The translations under genes were made by a program, and so were the position numbers. From the NCBI RefSeq assembly GCF_001613405.1, contig NZ_BDCH01000001.1, positions 110,297-174,296 of the forward strand: 64,000 bases of DNA, written 5' to 3'. The DNA comes from Nocardia crassostreae. Lineage in GTDB: Bacteria; Actinomycetota; Actinomycetes; Mycobacteriales; Mycobacteriaceae. The notes beneath the pieces are model-generated. The model saw only the letters and a list, made by a program, of their open reading frames with translations. It was not told the origin of the DNA and ran no database searches. This document shows, one piece after another, positions 24,280 through 32,770 of the stretch. Positions within the stretch are counted from its first letter, which is position 1. Every line of letters begins with the position of its first letter.

Positions 24280-24952
24280 GTGCGGCGCTTCGAATTCGTG
24301 GTGGACCGCGAGCACGCGAGGGCGGTCAACGAAGTCGTCGCCGATCTGCGACGGTTGCGGGTGGTCGCCATGACCGCCGCCGCGCTGTTCGGTATTGGCA
24401 CCGGATATCTGGTCTGGCTCAACCACCCCTGGTCGTATCTGCTGGCGGTGGCCTTCGCCCTGGGCGCGGCCACGGCCCTGTTCATCGGGCTCTGGACACC
24501 GCATCGCGGCCGGGTCGACAAGCTCTACGCCGCAGGGGAACTGGTGCCCGCCGTGGTGTCGGAGACCGGCGCGGAGTGCACCACGCTGCTGGCCCTGGTG
24601 GATCTGGCCAAGCCCAATGCCGACAGCCCGCGCTACGCCCTGGTGACCAGGACCGTGCGCACCTTGCCCGGCCATCACAGCCGTGCCGGTGAGCGGGTGC
24701 CCGCGGTGACCATCCGCATCGATCGCGCGCCCACCTCGGTGGAGCTGTGGCAGTCGGTCAGCGCCATGCCCATTGCCTGGGGCACGCGCGATCTGAACAT
24801 TATCGAGCGCGCGCAAGGCCATCCGCGAAGTGGAATGGAAGCTGCTCACCGACAATCTGGAGCTGGCGGCCAAGGTCCGGCGGGTCGATGCCAAGCGGCT
24901 GCTGCTGGATCCGCAGCAATTACCGGACGAACTACGCAGCTACGCGAGCTGA
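24280..24952 (+). pseudogene. DUF3239 membrane protein, frameshifted near the C-terminus
   Basis: The first 177 residues read as a DUF3239 protein: cytosolic start RRFEFVVDREHARAVNEVVADL, two membrane helices (about 28-45 and 50-68) and a soluble domain with GRVDKLYAAGELVPAVV and PAVTIRIDRAPTSVELWQ. At IIERA the frame is lost in the alternating GC run at 24806-24814. Removing one base restores KAIREVEWKLLTDNLELAAKV and a stop at 24950-24952, giving 223 residues. As read, the protein would instead continue with unrelated sequence to 25014 and overlap the LysE gene. A sequencing indel or a recent mutation is likely. Confidence 0.7.
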
Positions 24953-25010
24953 GGCCCGCGGGCACGGAAAAAGGCGGGACATTGTTCGAACTCCCTCGTA
25001 CGCTGGGTCG

Positions 25011-25649
25011 ATGATCCCTGCCGCGAATCTGGTGGCGTTCTTCGTCGCGGCCACCATCCTGATCGTAATCCCTGGTCCCGGTGTGCTTTTCGTGATCGAC
25101 CGGGCGCTCACCTCCGGGCGGCGGGCGGCGCTGCTGTCGGTGCTGGGCCATTCCGTCGGCGTGCTCGTCATCCTGCTGCTCACCGTCATCGGGCTCGGCG
25201 CGGTGCTGGCGGCCTCGGCGGTGGCGCTCACCGTGATCAAGTTCGTGGGCGCGCTCTACCTCGTCTACCTGGGCATCCAGTCCATCCGGGAGCGCAAGTC
25301 GCTGCGCGAGGCCTGGGAGTCGCGGACCGAACCGCCGCACGATCGCCGCATGCTGAAGCAGGCCTTCCTGGTGGGCGTCTCCAATCCGAAGGCGATTATC
25401 TTCTTCGCCGCCGTACTGCCGCAGTTCGTGGATCCGGCCAGTGGCTTCGTACCGCTGCAACTGCTGATTCTGGGCCTCCTCTTCCTGCTCATCGCGCTGA
25501 TCTCCGACAGTGCGTGGGGCCTGGCGGCCGGGCTGGCGCGGGATTGGTTCGCGCGCTCACCCAAGCACCTGGAGGCGATCGGCGGCGCGGGCGGCGTCAT
25601 GATCATCGGATTGGGCGCCAGCGTGGCCGTGTCGGGCACCAGCCACTGA
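25011..25649 (+). CDS. LysE/RhtB family exporter
   Basis: A 212-residue membrane protein with six hydrophobic segments. The family signature is present at the start (ILIVIPGPGVLFVIDRALTSGRRAALLSVLGHSVG) and in the middle (FLVGVSNPKAIIFFAAVLPQFVDP). Such carriers export amino acids or similar small metabolites; the substrate cannot be deduced. ATG 25011 gives MIPAANLVAFFV, the usual beginning. A paralogue lies at 27085-27726 on the other side of the M1 peptidase gene. Confidence 0.9.
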   Translation: MIPAANLVAFFVAATILIVIPGPGVLFVIDRALTSGRRAALLSVLGHSVGVLVILLLTVIGLGAVLAASAVALTVIKFVGALYLVYLGIQSIRERKSLREAWESRTEPPHDRRMLKQAFLVGVSNPKAIIFFAAVLPQFVDPASGFVPLQLLILGLLFLLIALISDSAWGLAAGLARDWFARSPKHLEAIGGAGGVMIIGLGASVAVSGTSH

Positions 25650-25674
25650 CGTGTCCGGCGGCTAGCATCGATAG

Positions 25675-27081
25675 ATGCGGTCTGGCTGGTGGCGGTACCC
25701 GGTGGCGGGAGCGGCGCTCGCACTGGCGGTGAGTGCGGCACCCGCGCAGGCGGATTCGACCGACCCGTTCACGGGCGCGGCCGGACTCGGCGACCCGTAC
25801 TATCCGCTCGACGGCAATGGCGGCTACGACGCGCGCCACTACGACATCACCATCGGCTACGACCCGCCCGCCCGGCAGCTGACCGGGTCGGCCGTGATCG
25901 ATGCCGTGGCCACCCATCCGCTGCGCACCTTCAACCTCGATTTCAGCGGGCCCGAGGTGTCGAAGGTGACGGTGAACAATCTGCCCGCCTGGTTCGATCG
26001 CACCGGCGAGCACGAACTGGTGATCACCCCGCTGCTGCCGCTGCTGCCCGGCCTGCCCTTCCAGGTGCGGGTCGAGTACGCGGGCGAGGTCACCGATACC
26101 GAGGGCGAGGGCTGGGTGCTCTCCCCCAGTGGCGGGGCTTTCGTTGCGGGCGAACCGCATTCGGCCACCAGCTGGTATCCGCTCAATGACACGCCGTTGG
26201 ACAAGGCCACTTTCACCCTGCACGCCGCGGTGCCGCAGGAGTGGGAGGTGATGTCGAACGGGGTGCCCATGCGCAATGTGGTGCTCGACGGCATGCGGCA
26301 CACCGATTGGGAGATGCGCCAGCCCGTCATCGGCTATCTCACCACCATCGCCATCGACAGGTTCGAGTTCCTGGATCAGCGGCGCGCCAATGGAACTCCG
26401 CTGCTGAGCGCCTTCGCGCCGCAGGCCCTGGACGCCAAGGAGATGGAGATGCGGCTGCCGGAGATCCTGGACTTCTCCGAGGAGCTGTACGGGCCGTATC
26501 CGCTCGATGTGGCGGGCGGCATCTATGTGGACTCGGAGCTGGAGTTCTCGCTCGAGACCCAGTCCCGGCCGATCTACGCGCCGTGGACCGAGCTCGACAC
26601 GGCGGTGCACGAGATCGCCCACCAGTGGTGGGGCGATTCCATGTCGATCGAGCAGTGGGCCGATATCTGCCTGAACGAATGCTTCGCGTCCTACACCGCG
26701 GACTATCTGTGGAAGGAACGCAAGGAGGGCGCGAACGTCGACGACCAGTACCGGGAGACCCTGACGAAATTCCTGGAAAAGCCCAAGTTCTGGGAGGTGA
26801 AGCTGGACGATCCCGGCGTCGGCTTCGAATTCACCTCCGTCTACTACCGGGGTCCGCTGTTCCTGCACGCGCTGCGCAACACCCTCGGCGACGAGGTGTT
26901 CTTCCCGGCCGTCCGAGAGTTCGTGGAGTCGCACAAGTTCGGCAATGCGTCCATGGCGGAGTTCCGGAAGTTCCTGCAGTCCAAGACGTCTCAGGACCTG
27001 ACCGGTTTCCTGGCGGCCTGGCTGGACACCGAGGATCCGCCCGCCGAGCAGTACCTCTACCCCGGCGGGCTGCACGCCTGA
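25675..27081 (+). CDS. Secreted M1 family zinc metallopeptidase
   Basis: A 468-residue protein. A signal peptide (1-26, PVAGAALALAVSAAPAQA) directs secretion. The catalytic motif HEIAHQWWG (His312, Glu313, His316) is followed 19 residues after His316 by the third ligand Glu335 in CLNECFA, as in M1 aminopeptidases. The N-terminal beta domain (HYDITIGYDPPARQLTGSAVIDAVA) is the usual one. The length is short for M1: it lacks the long C-terminal helical domain, as in other actinobacterial secreted forms. The stop is 3 bases from the stop of the converging LysE gene. Confidence 0.9.
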   Translation: MRSGWWRYPVAGAALALAVSAAPAQADSTDPFTGAAGLGDPYYPLDGNGGYDARHYDITIGYDPPARQLTGSAVIDAVATHPLRTFNLDFSGPEVSKVTVNNLPAWFDRTGEHELVITPLLPLLPGLPFQVRVEYAGEVTDTEGEGWVLSPSGGAFVAGEPHSATSWYPLNDTPLDKATFTLHAAVPQEWEVMSNGVPMRNVVLDGMRHTDWEMRQPVIGYLTTIAIDRFEFLDQRRANGTPLLSAFAPQALDAKEMEMRLPEILDFSEELYGPYPLDVAGGIYVDSELEFSLETQSRPIYAPWTELDTAVHEIAHQWWGDSMSIEQWADICLNECFASYTADYLWKERKEGANVDDQYRETLTKFLEKPKFWEVKLDDPGVGFEFTSVYYRGPLFLHALRNTLGDEVFFPAVREFVESHKFGNASMAEFRKFLQSKTSQDLTGFLAAWLDTEDPPAEQYLYPGGLHA

Positions 27082-27084
27082 CCG

Positions 27085-27726
27085 TTACGCCGCCACCGGC
27101 CGCGCCCGATCGGTGGCCACCAGCGCCGCCATGGCGCCCAGCACCGAGCCCGTGACATACCGCTGCGCCCGCAGCCAGAGCGGCCGTCCCGCAAGGAAAG
27201 TGGCGACCGTGCCCGCCCCGAACACGATGAGCGAGTTCACCGTGAGCGCGATGACGATCTGCACCGCGCCCAGCGCCAGGCTCTGCAACCACACCTGCCC
27301 GTGCTCGGGCGCGACGAACTGCGGAATGAGCGCCATGTACATGATGGCGATCTTGGGATTGAGCAGATTGGTGACCAGCCCCATGGTGAACAGCCGCCGC
27401 GTGGGATCGGCGGGCAACTCTGTGGGCGTGAACGCCGAGACCCCGCCCGGCCGCAGCACCTTCCACGCCAGCCACCCCAGATACGCGGCTCCGGCCAGCT
27501 TCAGCGCCAGATACAGCGCGGGCACCATGGCGAACACCGCGGTGATTCCCGCCGTCGCCGCGGCCAGATACACCGCGAACCCGACGGCCACCCCGGACAG
27601 CGACACCATGCCCGCGCGCCGCCCCTGCGACACGGTGCGCGATACCAGGTACATCATGTTCGGCCCGGGTGTCAGCACCATGCCCAGTGCCGCCGCCACG
27701 CCGAGCACCGCCGTCGTCTCGATCAT
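27085..27726 (-). CDS. LysE family translocator
   Basis: A 213-residue six-helix carrier with the family blocks GMVLTPGPNMMYLVSRTVSQGRRAGMVSLSG and GLVTNLLNPKIAIMYMALIPQFVAPEHG. The pattern TPGPN is closer to the RhtB-type subgroup than the IPGPG of its neighbour at 25011. It is 93 bases upstream of the aminotransferase stop on the same strand, so the two are not in an order that makes one operon certain. The substrate is unknown. Confidence 0.9.
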   Translation of the reverse strand: MIETTAVLGVAAALGMVLTPGPNMMYLVSRTVSQGRRAGMVSLSGVAVGFAVYLAAATAGITAVFAMVPALYLALKLAGAAYLGWLAWKVLRPGGVSAFTPTELPADPTRRLFTMGLVTNLLNPKIAIMYMALIPQFVAPEHGQVWLQSLALGAVQIVIALTVNSLIVFGAGTVATFLAGRPLWLRAQRYVTGSVLGAMAALVATDRARPVAA

Positions 27727-27819
27727 GTCCTCGATCGTGGCCGACCGGACCGCGCGCTGTCGCGGTCCAGTCGGCAGCCGGTGGACCGCTCGCGGGCTGT
27801 CTCGTGACGGCGATCCCGC

Positions 27820-29004
27820 CTACCTCGTGACGGCGGTCTGCCCGGCGCGCAGGCGGCGCACGCCCTCGGCGATGGTCTCCTCCTTCTTGCAGAAGGTGAA
27901 GCGCACCAGGTGGTTCCAGGAGTCCTTGTCGTCGGCGAAGACGCTCACCGGCACGGCGGCCACACCCAGCCGTTCCGGGAGTTCACGGCAGAAGTCGTAG
28001 GCGTCGGTCGCGCCGAGCGGGCGGATGTCGGCGCAGACGAAATAGGTTCCGTCGCTGCGCTTCACGCCGAATCCGGCGTCGGTGAGGGCGGCGGAGAGCC
28101 GCAGTCGCTTCTCCGAGAGGGTGTCCCGCAGCGCCGCCACCCACGCCTGCTCGTGCTCGAGCGCGTGCGCCACGGCGGGCTGGAAGGGGCCGCCGCCGAC
28201 GAAGGTGAGGAACTGTTTCGCGGCGAGCACCGCGTCCAGCAGCGGGGCGGGCGCGCAAGCCCAGCCGATCTTCCAGCCGGTGACGCTGAAGGTCTTGGCG
28301 GCGCTGGAAATGGTGACGGTGCGCTCGAACATGCCGGGCAGCGTGGACAGGCTGATGTGCTCGTGCCCGTCGAAGGCGAGATGCTCGTAGGCCTCGTCGG
28401 CCATGACATACAGATCGTGTTCGATAGCGAGCTCGGCAATGGCGGTGAGATCGGCGCGGGAGAGCACCGCCCCGGTCGGGTTGTGCGGCGAATTCACCAG
28501 CAGCATGCGGGTTCTGGGCGTGATGGCGGCGCGCAGGCTGTCCAGGTCCAGGGCGAAGCCGTCGCCGTCGGGCACCAGCCGGGCGGCGCGCCGGGTGGCG
28601 CCCGCGAGAGCGATGGCCGCGGCGTAGGAGTCGTAGTAGGGCTCGATGAGCACCACCTCGTCACCGGCCTCCACCAGACCGAGAATGGTCGCGGCAATGG
28701 CCTCGGTGGCGCCGACGGTGACCAGCACCTGGCTGGCCGGATCGTAGGTGACGCCGTAGCGCCGGGCCCGGTCGGCGGCGATGGCCTGCCGCAGCACCGG
28801 CATGCCGCGCCCCGGCGGGTACTGGTTGAGCCCGTCGGCAATGGCCTGGCGGGCGACCTCGAGCATGCCCGCGGGCCCGTCGGAGTCCGGGAAGCCCTGG
28901 CCTAAATTGACCGCGCCGTGCCGGACGGCGAGTTCGGTCATCTCGGCGAAGATCGTCGACGCGAAGGGGCGCAGGCGGGCGACGGTCGGAATGTGCGACG
29001 GCAT
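27820..29004 (-). CDS. dapC: PLP-dependent class I/II aminotransferase, DapC-like
   Basis: A 394-residue fold-type I aminotransferase. Visible landmarks: NLGQGFPDSDGP, NQYPPGRGMPVLRQAIA, VGATEAIAATILGL, NSPHNPTGAVLS, ADEAYEHLAFD and the PLP lysine block SSAAKTFSVTGWKIGW. ATG 29004 (MPSHIPTVARLRPF) is chosen; the frame is open further upstream but runs through another gene. Its closest remembered relative is Rv0858c, called N-succinyldiaminopimelate aminotransferase (lysine pathway), in the same neighbourhood as XPB. Methionine or kynurenine aminotransferase activity is an alternative, since this subgroup is not separated by motif alone. Confidence 0.82.
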   Translation of the reverse strand: MPSHIPTVARLRPFASTIFAEMTELAVRHGAVNLGQGFPDSDGPAGMLEVARQAIADGLNQYPPGRGMPVLRQAIAADRARRYGVTYDPASQVLVTVGATEAIAATILGLVEAGDEVVLIEPYYDSYAAAIALAGATRRAARLVPDGDGFALDLDSLRAAITPRTRMLLVNSPHNPTGAVLSRADLTAIAELAIEHDLYVMADEAYEHLAFDGHEHISLSTLPGMFERTVTISSAAKTFSVTGWKIGWACAPAPLLDAVLAAKQFLTFVGGGPFQPAVAHALEHEQAWVAALRDTLSEKRLRLSAALTDAGFGVKRSDGTYFVCADIRPLGATDAYDFCRELPERLGVAAVPVSVFADDKDSWNHLVRFTFCKKEETIAEGVRRLRAGQTAVTR

Positions 29005-29051
29005 GTCCGGAGGATAGTCACCGCCGTGACCGGCCCCCGGATCGGCCCATC

Positions 29052-29971
29052 TCACCGCGGCAGGCGAATACCGCGCAGTTTGGCCGGGTTGACCAGATCG
29101 TAGATGCCCCAGATCCTGCTTTCGTGCACGGTGAAGCCGTACACCCGCTGCGGCGTTCCCGGATAGCCGTTCTCGGAGGCGAATTCGTGAACCAGCACGC
29201 CCAATTGGCCGTTGACGAGCACGAATTCGAAGCCCGAAGCGCGTTCGGGCGCATCGAAACCCAGCTTGCGCCGCAGTCCGAGCCAGAGCCGGGCGTTCTT
29301 CTCCCGGCCCTCGACAACATTGATGGTCGTGGACGTGGTGCCCCCGGCGTCGCCGATCGTGTGCACATCCGGATGCAGCAGTGCCACAACGGCATCCACA
29401 TCGCCCTTGTTCAGGGCCTCCAGCAACTGCCCGACCAGGGCGGCGTGCTCCTCGTCCGGCACCGGGTCCGGGGTGCGGGCGAAGGCCTTGCGCGCCCGCG
29501 CCGCCAGCTGCCGGGCCGCCTCGGTGGAGATGTCGAGAATGTCGGCGATCTCGTCGTAGGGCACCGCGAAACCCTCGTGCAGGACGAAGGCCACCCGCTG
29601 CGGCGGGGTGAGCGTGTCCAGTACGACCAGGGCGGCGAAGCGCGCGTCCTGTTTGCGCACCACCGCCGCCAGCGGGTCCGGGCTGCTGGAGGGCAGGGGC
29701 GTGGTGACGACGGGCTCCGGGAGCCATTGCCCCACATACTTTTCCCGCCGGGCCGCGGCGCTGCGCAGCCGGTCCAGGCAGATGCGGGAGACCACGGGGT
29801 GAGCCAGGCGCGCAGATCCTCGATCTCGTACTGGCGGGCCACGGCAAGGCGCAGCCAGCTCTCCTGGACCGCGTCCTCGGCATCGGTCACGCTGCCGGTC
29901 AGCCGATAGGCCACGGAGAGCAGATGCGGCCGATGTGATTCGAACAAGTCGGCGAGAAGAGCGGCAACCAT
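29052..29971 (-). pseudogene. ECF41 (SigJ-type) sigma factor, broken by a one-base frameshift
   Basis: ATG 29971 opens a frame with sigma region 2 (LADLFESHRPHLLSVAYRLTGSVTDAEDAVQESWLRLA) that continues to RAWLT. There one base is missing near 29796-29800 (GGGGT where GGTGGT would restore the frame). The second frame then carries VVSRICLDRLRSAAARREKYVG, the ECF41 linker WLPEPV, region 4 (LTPPQRVAFVLHEGFAVPYDEIADIL) and a SnoaL-like domain ending in the ECF41 hallmark NPAKL. The restored protein has 306 residues, the normal length. In ECF41 factors the C-terminal domain controls activity in place of an anti-sigma factor. A sequencing indel or real loss cannot be separated here. Confidence 0.8.
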
Positions 29972-30072
29972 CGAATCGATCCTACGGCCGGGCCGCGGCG
30001 GCGCCCGCGCCGGGCCGACTTCGGCGGGCAAACCCGATGCGCCCCTGCACGGTTCCGTGACAGCATGACTCG

Positions 30073-30654
30073 ATGGATCCGCAAGCGCTATCCGGCGAGG
30101 CTGTCCGGCTGTCCCCACCGACCGTGCACGATATCGACGCGATCACCGCGTGCTGCCAGGAGCCGTCGATCGGGCGGTGGACCACCATGCCGGTCCCCTA
30201 CCGGCTCGCCGATGCCGAGAAGTTCGTCTACGACATCGTCACCGCCGGGTGGGCCGGTCGCAGCCCCACCTGGGCGCTGCGGCTGACCGAGGGCGGCCCG
30301 GTGGTGGGCATGATCGGCCTGGGTCCCAGTGAGACGCGCCGCGACGACGGCTCCGCCGAGATCGGGTTCTGGATGTCGCCCGCCGTGCGCGGGCGGGGCC
30401 TCATGACCCAGGCGGTGCGGCTGGTTTGCCGGGCGGCCTTCGATCCGTCCTGGCTGGCGCTGGAGCGCGTCGAATGGCGGGCGATCGCCGGGAATCACGC
30501 CTCGGCCACGGTGGCACGGCGCGCCGGATTTCATTACGAGGGCCTGCTCCGCGGGGGTTATGTACAGCGCGGCGTCCGGCTCGACAGCTGGATCGCCGGT
30601 CGCCTGGCCGCCGATCCGCCGGGTCCCGCCACCGACTGGCCCGCGGGCATCTAG
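30073..30654 (+). CDS. GNAT N-acetyltransferase, RimJ-like
   Basis: A 193-residue acetyltransferase of the RimJ/RimL group (Acetyltransf_3). The acetyl-CoA site is EIGFWMSPAVRGRGLMTQAVRLV and the C-terminal part is WRAIAGNHASATVARRAGFHYEGLLRGGYVQRGVRLDSW. These enzymes acetylate N-terminal amines or small amines; the substrate is unknown. ATG 30073 is 101 bases from the start of the divergent ECF41 gene. The methyltransferase gene follows after 10 bases, so the two are probably an operon and may be connected with the sigma factor. Confidence 0.87.
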   Translation: MDPQALSGEAVRLSPPTVHDIDAITACCQEPSIGRWTTMPVPYRLADAEKFVYDIVTAGWAGRSPTWALRLTEGGPVVGMIGLGPSETRRDDGSAEIGFWMSPAVRGRGLMTQAVRLVCRAAFDPSWLALERVEWRAIAGNHASATVARRAGFHYEGLLRGGYVQRGVRLDSWIAGRLAADPPGPATDWPAGI

Positions 30655-30664
30655 GAGGCGGCCC

Positions 30665-31204
30665 ATGGCGAGCGATGCCCGCTTCGACTGGCTGGTCACC
30701 ACCATGGCGGTGCGTCCCGCCGATCGCATTCTGGAAATCGGCGCGGGCTCCGGCCCCTCCGTCGCCTACCTCGCCGCACCGCTGCGCACCGGTTCGGTCA
30801 CCGCCGTCGACCGCTCCGCGACCGCCATTGCCCGCTCCACGAAACGACATGCCGCCCTGATCGATTCGGGCAGGCTGCGGCTGTTCCCGATCGCGCTCGA
30901 GGCGCTGCGCCCCGAGGACGTGCTGAACACCGCCGTCCCGGCCTTCGACAAGGTCCTGGCGGTCAATGTGAATCTCTTCTGGACCCGCGGTCCCGCAACC
31001 GAACTCGCCTTGATCCGGCGACTCCTGGCACCCGGGGGCGCGCTGTTCCTCGCCTATGGCTACGGCGATCCGGATGGCGCCGACACGAGTCCGAAACCCG
31101 TGCCGGACACAGTGTCTGGGTACCTGGAGGCCGCCGGATACGACGTGCGCGTCGTATCCTCCGGCGACCTCCTGTGTGTGATCGCCACCCCGGGCGCCGG
31201 ATAA
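30665..31204 (+). CDS. Class I SAM-dependent methyltransferase
   Basis: A 179-residue protein with the SAM-binding loop ILEIGAGSGPSVAYLA (residues 21-36), the acidic motif VTAVDRSATAIARS and the later strands FDKVLAVNVNLFW and LLAPGGALFLAYGYG. ATG 30665 has AGGAGGC 6 bases upstream. It is short, without an extra substrate domain, so the target cannot be guessed. Co-transcription with the preceding GNAT gene is likely. Confidence 0.87.
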   Translation: MASDARFDWLVTTMAVRPADRILEIGAGSGPSVAYLAAPLRTGSVTAVDRSATAIARSTKRHAALIDSGRLRLFPIALEALRPEDVLNTAVPAFDKVLAVNVNLFWTRGPATELALIRRLLAPGGALFLAYGYGDPDGADTSPKPVPDTVSGYLEAAGYDVRVVSSGDLLCVIATPGAG

Positions 31205-31270
31205 CCGCACTCGCGTTCGGTACCCGCCCACCCCGAGGCGGGCACCGGCCGCATGCGCGGGCAGCCGGTT

Positions 31271-32365
31271 TCAGTTACTTCCGGCGCGGCGGCGGGCGAC
31301 GGCGTCGGCCAGCCGGTCCAGCTGCGCGGCGGTGGTGTCCCAGTCCAGGCAGGCGTCGGTAATGGACTGGCCGTAGGTCAGCTCCGCCGAGCGGCCCAGG
31401 GTCAGGTCCTGGCGGCCGCCGACCAGGAAGCTCTCCATCATCAGGCCCACCACGGTGTTCTCGCCCTGCGCGATGCGCTCGGCGATATCGGTCACCACCA
31501 GGGCCTGCTTATTGTGGTCCTTGTTGGAGTTGCCGTGGCTGGCGTCCACCACCAGGCGCTGCGCCAGCGCCGACTTCTCCAGGCGGAGCAGGGCTTCCGC
31601 GCAGGAGGCGGCGTTGTAGTTGGTGCCATTGCTGCCGCCGCGCAGGATGACGTGGCAGTCCGGATTGCCCGCGGTGCGGATGAGCGCCGAGCGCCCGTCC
31701 AGATCGGTGCCCGGGAAGACGTGGCTGGCCGCCGCGGCGCGCACGCCGTCCACCGCGACCTGCACATCGCCGTCGGTGCCGTTCTTGATGCCGACCGGCA
31801 TGGACAGCGCCGAGGACAGCTGCCGGTGCACCTGGCTGGCCGCGGTGCGCGCGCCGATGGCGCCGTAGGAGACCAGGTCCGCGATGTACTGCGGGGTGAT
31901 CGGATCGAGGAACTCGCACGCCACCGGGAGGCCCAGACCGGTGATGTCGACCAGCAGCCGCCGCCCGAGATCCAGACCGGTATTGATGTCGAAGCTGCCG
32001 TCCAGGTGCGGATCGTTGATCAGGCCCTTCCAGCCCAGCGTGGTGCGCGGCTTCTCGAAGTACACGCGCATGACCACGTGCAGCCGATCGGAGACCTCGG
32101 CGGCCTTGACCGCCAGCCGGCGCGCGTACTCCATGGCGGCCTCGGGATCGTGCACCGAGCACGGGCCGACGATCACCATGAGGCGGTCGTCGTCGCCATT
32201 GAGCACATCCACGGTGGCCTTGCGCCCGGCGCGCACGGTATCGGCGAGCAGATCATTGATCGGATGGGCATTGCGCACCTCACGCGGTGAGCTCAAGGGG
32301 CTCACGCTGAGCGTGCGCTGGTCGTCGAGGTCGGCATGGGAGTCGAGATCGGCGGCGAGAATCAT
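31271..32365 (-). CDS. 3-deoxy-7-phosphoheptulonate (DAHP) synthase, class I
   Basis: This enzyme joins phosphoenolpyruvate and erythrose 4-phosphate in the first step of the shikimate pathway. The 364-residue length and motifs are those of the AroF/G/H type: VGPCSVHDP, RVYFEKPRTTLGWKGL, GAIGARTAASQVHR, LRGGSNGTNY and DASHGNSNKDH (metal and substrate sites). The mycobacterial enzyme AroG is of the unrelated class II, so this is a different or additional enzyme. The leader upstream encodes a Tyr-Phe-Trp-Phe peptide, indicating attenuation by aromatic amino acids. The pathway feeds chorismate to the salicylate synthase at 42604. Confidence 0.95.
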   Translation of the reverse strand: MILAADLDSHADLDDQRTLSVSPLSSPREVRNAHPINDLLADTVRAGRKATVDVLNGDDDRLMVIVGPCSVHDPEAAMEYARRLAVKAAEVSDRLHVVMRVYFEKPRTTLGWKGLINDPHLDGSFDINTGLDLGRRLLVDITGLGLPVACEFLDPITPQYIADLVSYGAIGARTAASQVHRQLSSALSMPVGIKNGTDGDVQVAVDGVRAAAASHVFPGTDLDGRSALIRTAGNPDCHVILRGGSNGTNYNAASCAEALLRLEKSALAQRLVVDASHGNSNKDHNKQALVVTDIAERIAQGENTVVGLMMESFLVGGRQDLTLGRSAELTYGQSITDACLDWDTTAAQLDRLADAVARRRAGSN

Positions 32366-32422
32366 GATCGTGGGTTCCTTTTCTCAGGCCGGCCCACGGG
32401 TGAGTGGTGTAGATACCCTCGG

Positions 32423-32446
32423 GAGCCGGTCTGTGTAATCCGGCTC
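32423..32446 (-). promoter_or_regulatory. Hairpin of the aroG-type attenuator
   Basis: A 7-bp stem, GAGCCGG/CCGGCTC with a 10-base loop, follows the leader peptide stop by 13 bases on the minus strand and precedes the DAHP synthase start by 57. Other GC blocks (GCCGGCCC near 32485 and GGGCCGGC near 32390) could pair in an alternative structure. No long T tract is present, so the hairpin may act on termination or translation. Confidence 0.5.
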
Positions 32447-32459
32447 GGGGTGGAAGAAG

Positions 32460-32528
32460 TCAGCGCAGGTTCACGCCGCTCGACCCACCCGGGGCCGGCT
32501 GGCTAAACCAGAAATACGCGCGCTGCAT
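32460..32528 (-). CDS. Leader peptide with Tyr-Phe-Trp-Phe run, upstream of DAHP synthase
   Basis: A 22-residue frame begins MQRAYFWFSQPAPGG and ends VNLR before TGA, 94 bases upstream of the DAHP synthase start. Four consecutive aromatic codons TAT-TTC-TGG-TTT cover all three end products of the pathway. This is the standard design of an amino-acid attenuator: ribosome stalling for lack of Tyr, Phe or Trp changes the downstream RNA fold. An extended -10 element TGGTACTGT ends 7 bases before the ATG, so the transcript may start on the leader ATG itself. Confidence 0.78.
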   Translation of the reverse strand: MQRAYFWFSQPAPGGSSGVNLR

Positions 32529-32770
32529 GCCCGGGACAGTACCAGAAATAACAATTCGTGCGTGTGGGCGCCGACACAATTTGGAATGTCGTCTCATGAT
32601 GTGGGATCGAGGTCCACTGATCGGACGCTCGCGCACCACTCGGAAACAGCGTCGCGTGCACCCCATCCACGCTAGTCCCGCGCGGGGTCGAGATCGGTTC
32701 GCAAGTCCGCCCGGTAGACGAGGATCACACCGGACGGTTGCGCAACGATCTCGGATCGCGATGATCTCGC

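Noticed and set aside
29795..29801. Programmed ribosomal frameshift in the ECF41 gene
   Set aside because: No slippery heptamer or downstream structure is apparent and the family does not use frameshifting; a one-base indel is simpler.
30655..31270. Second coding frame overlapping the methyltransferase on the minus strand
   Set aside because: It is the complement of a gene with SAM-binding motifs and an AGGAGG site.
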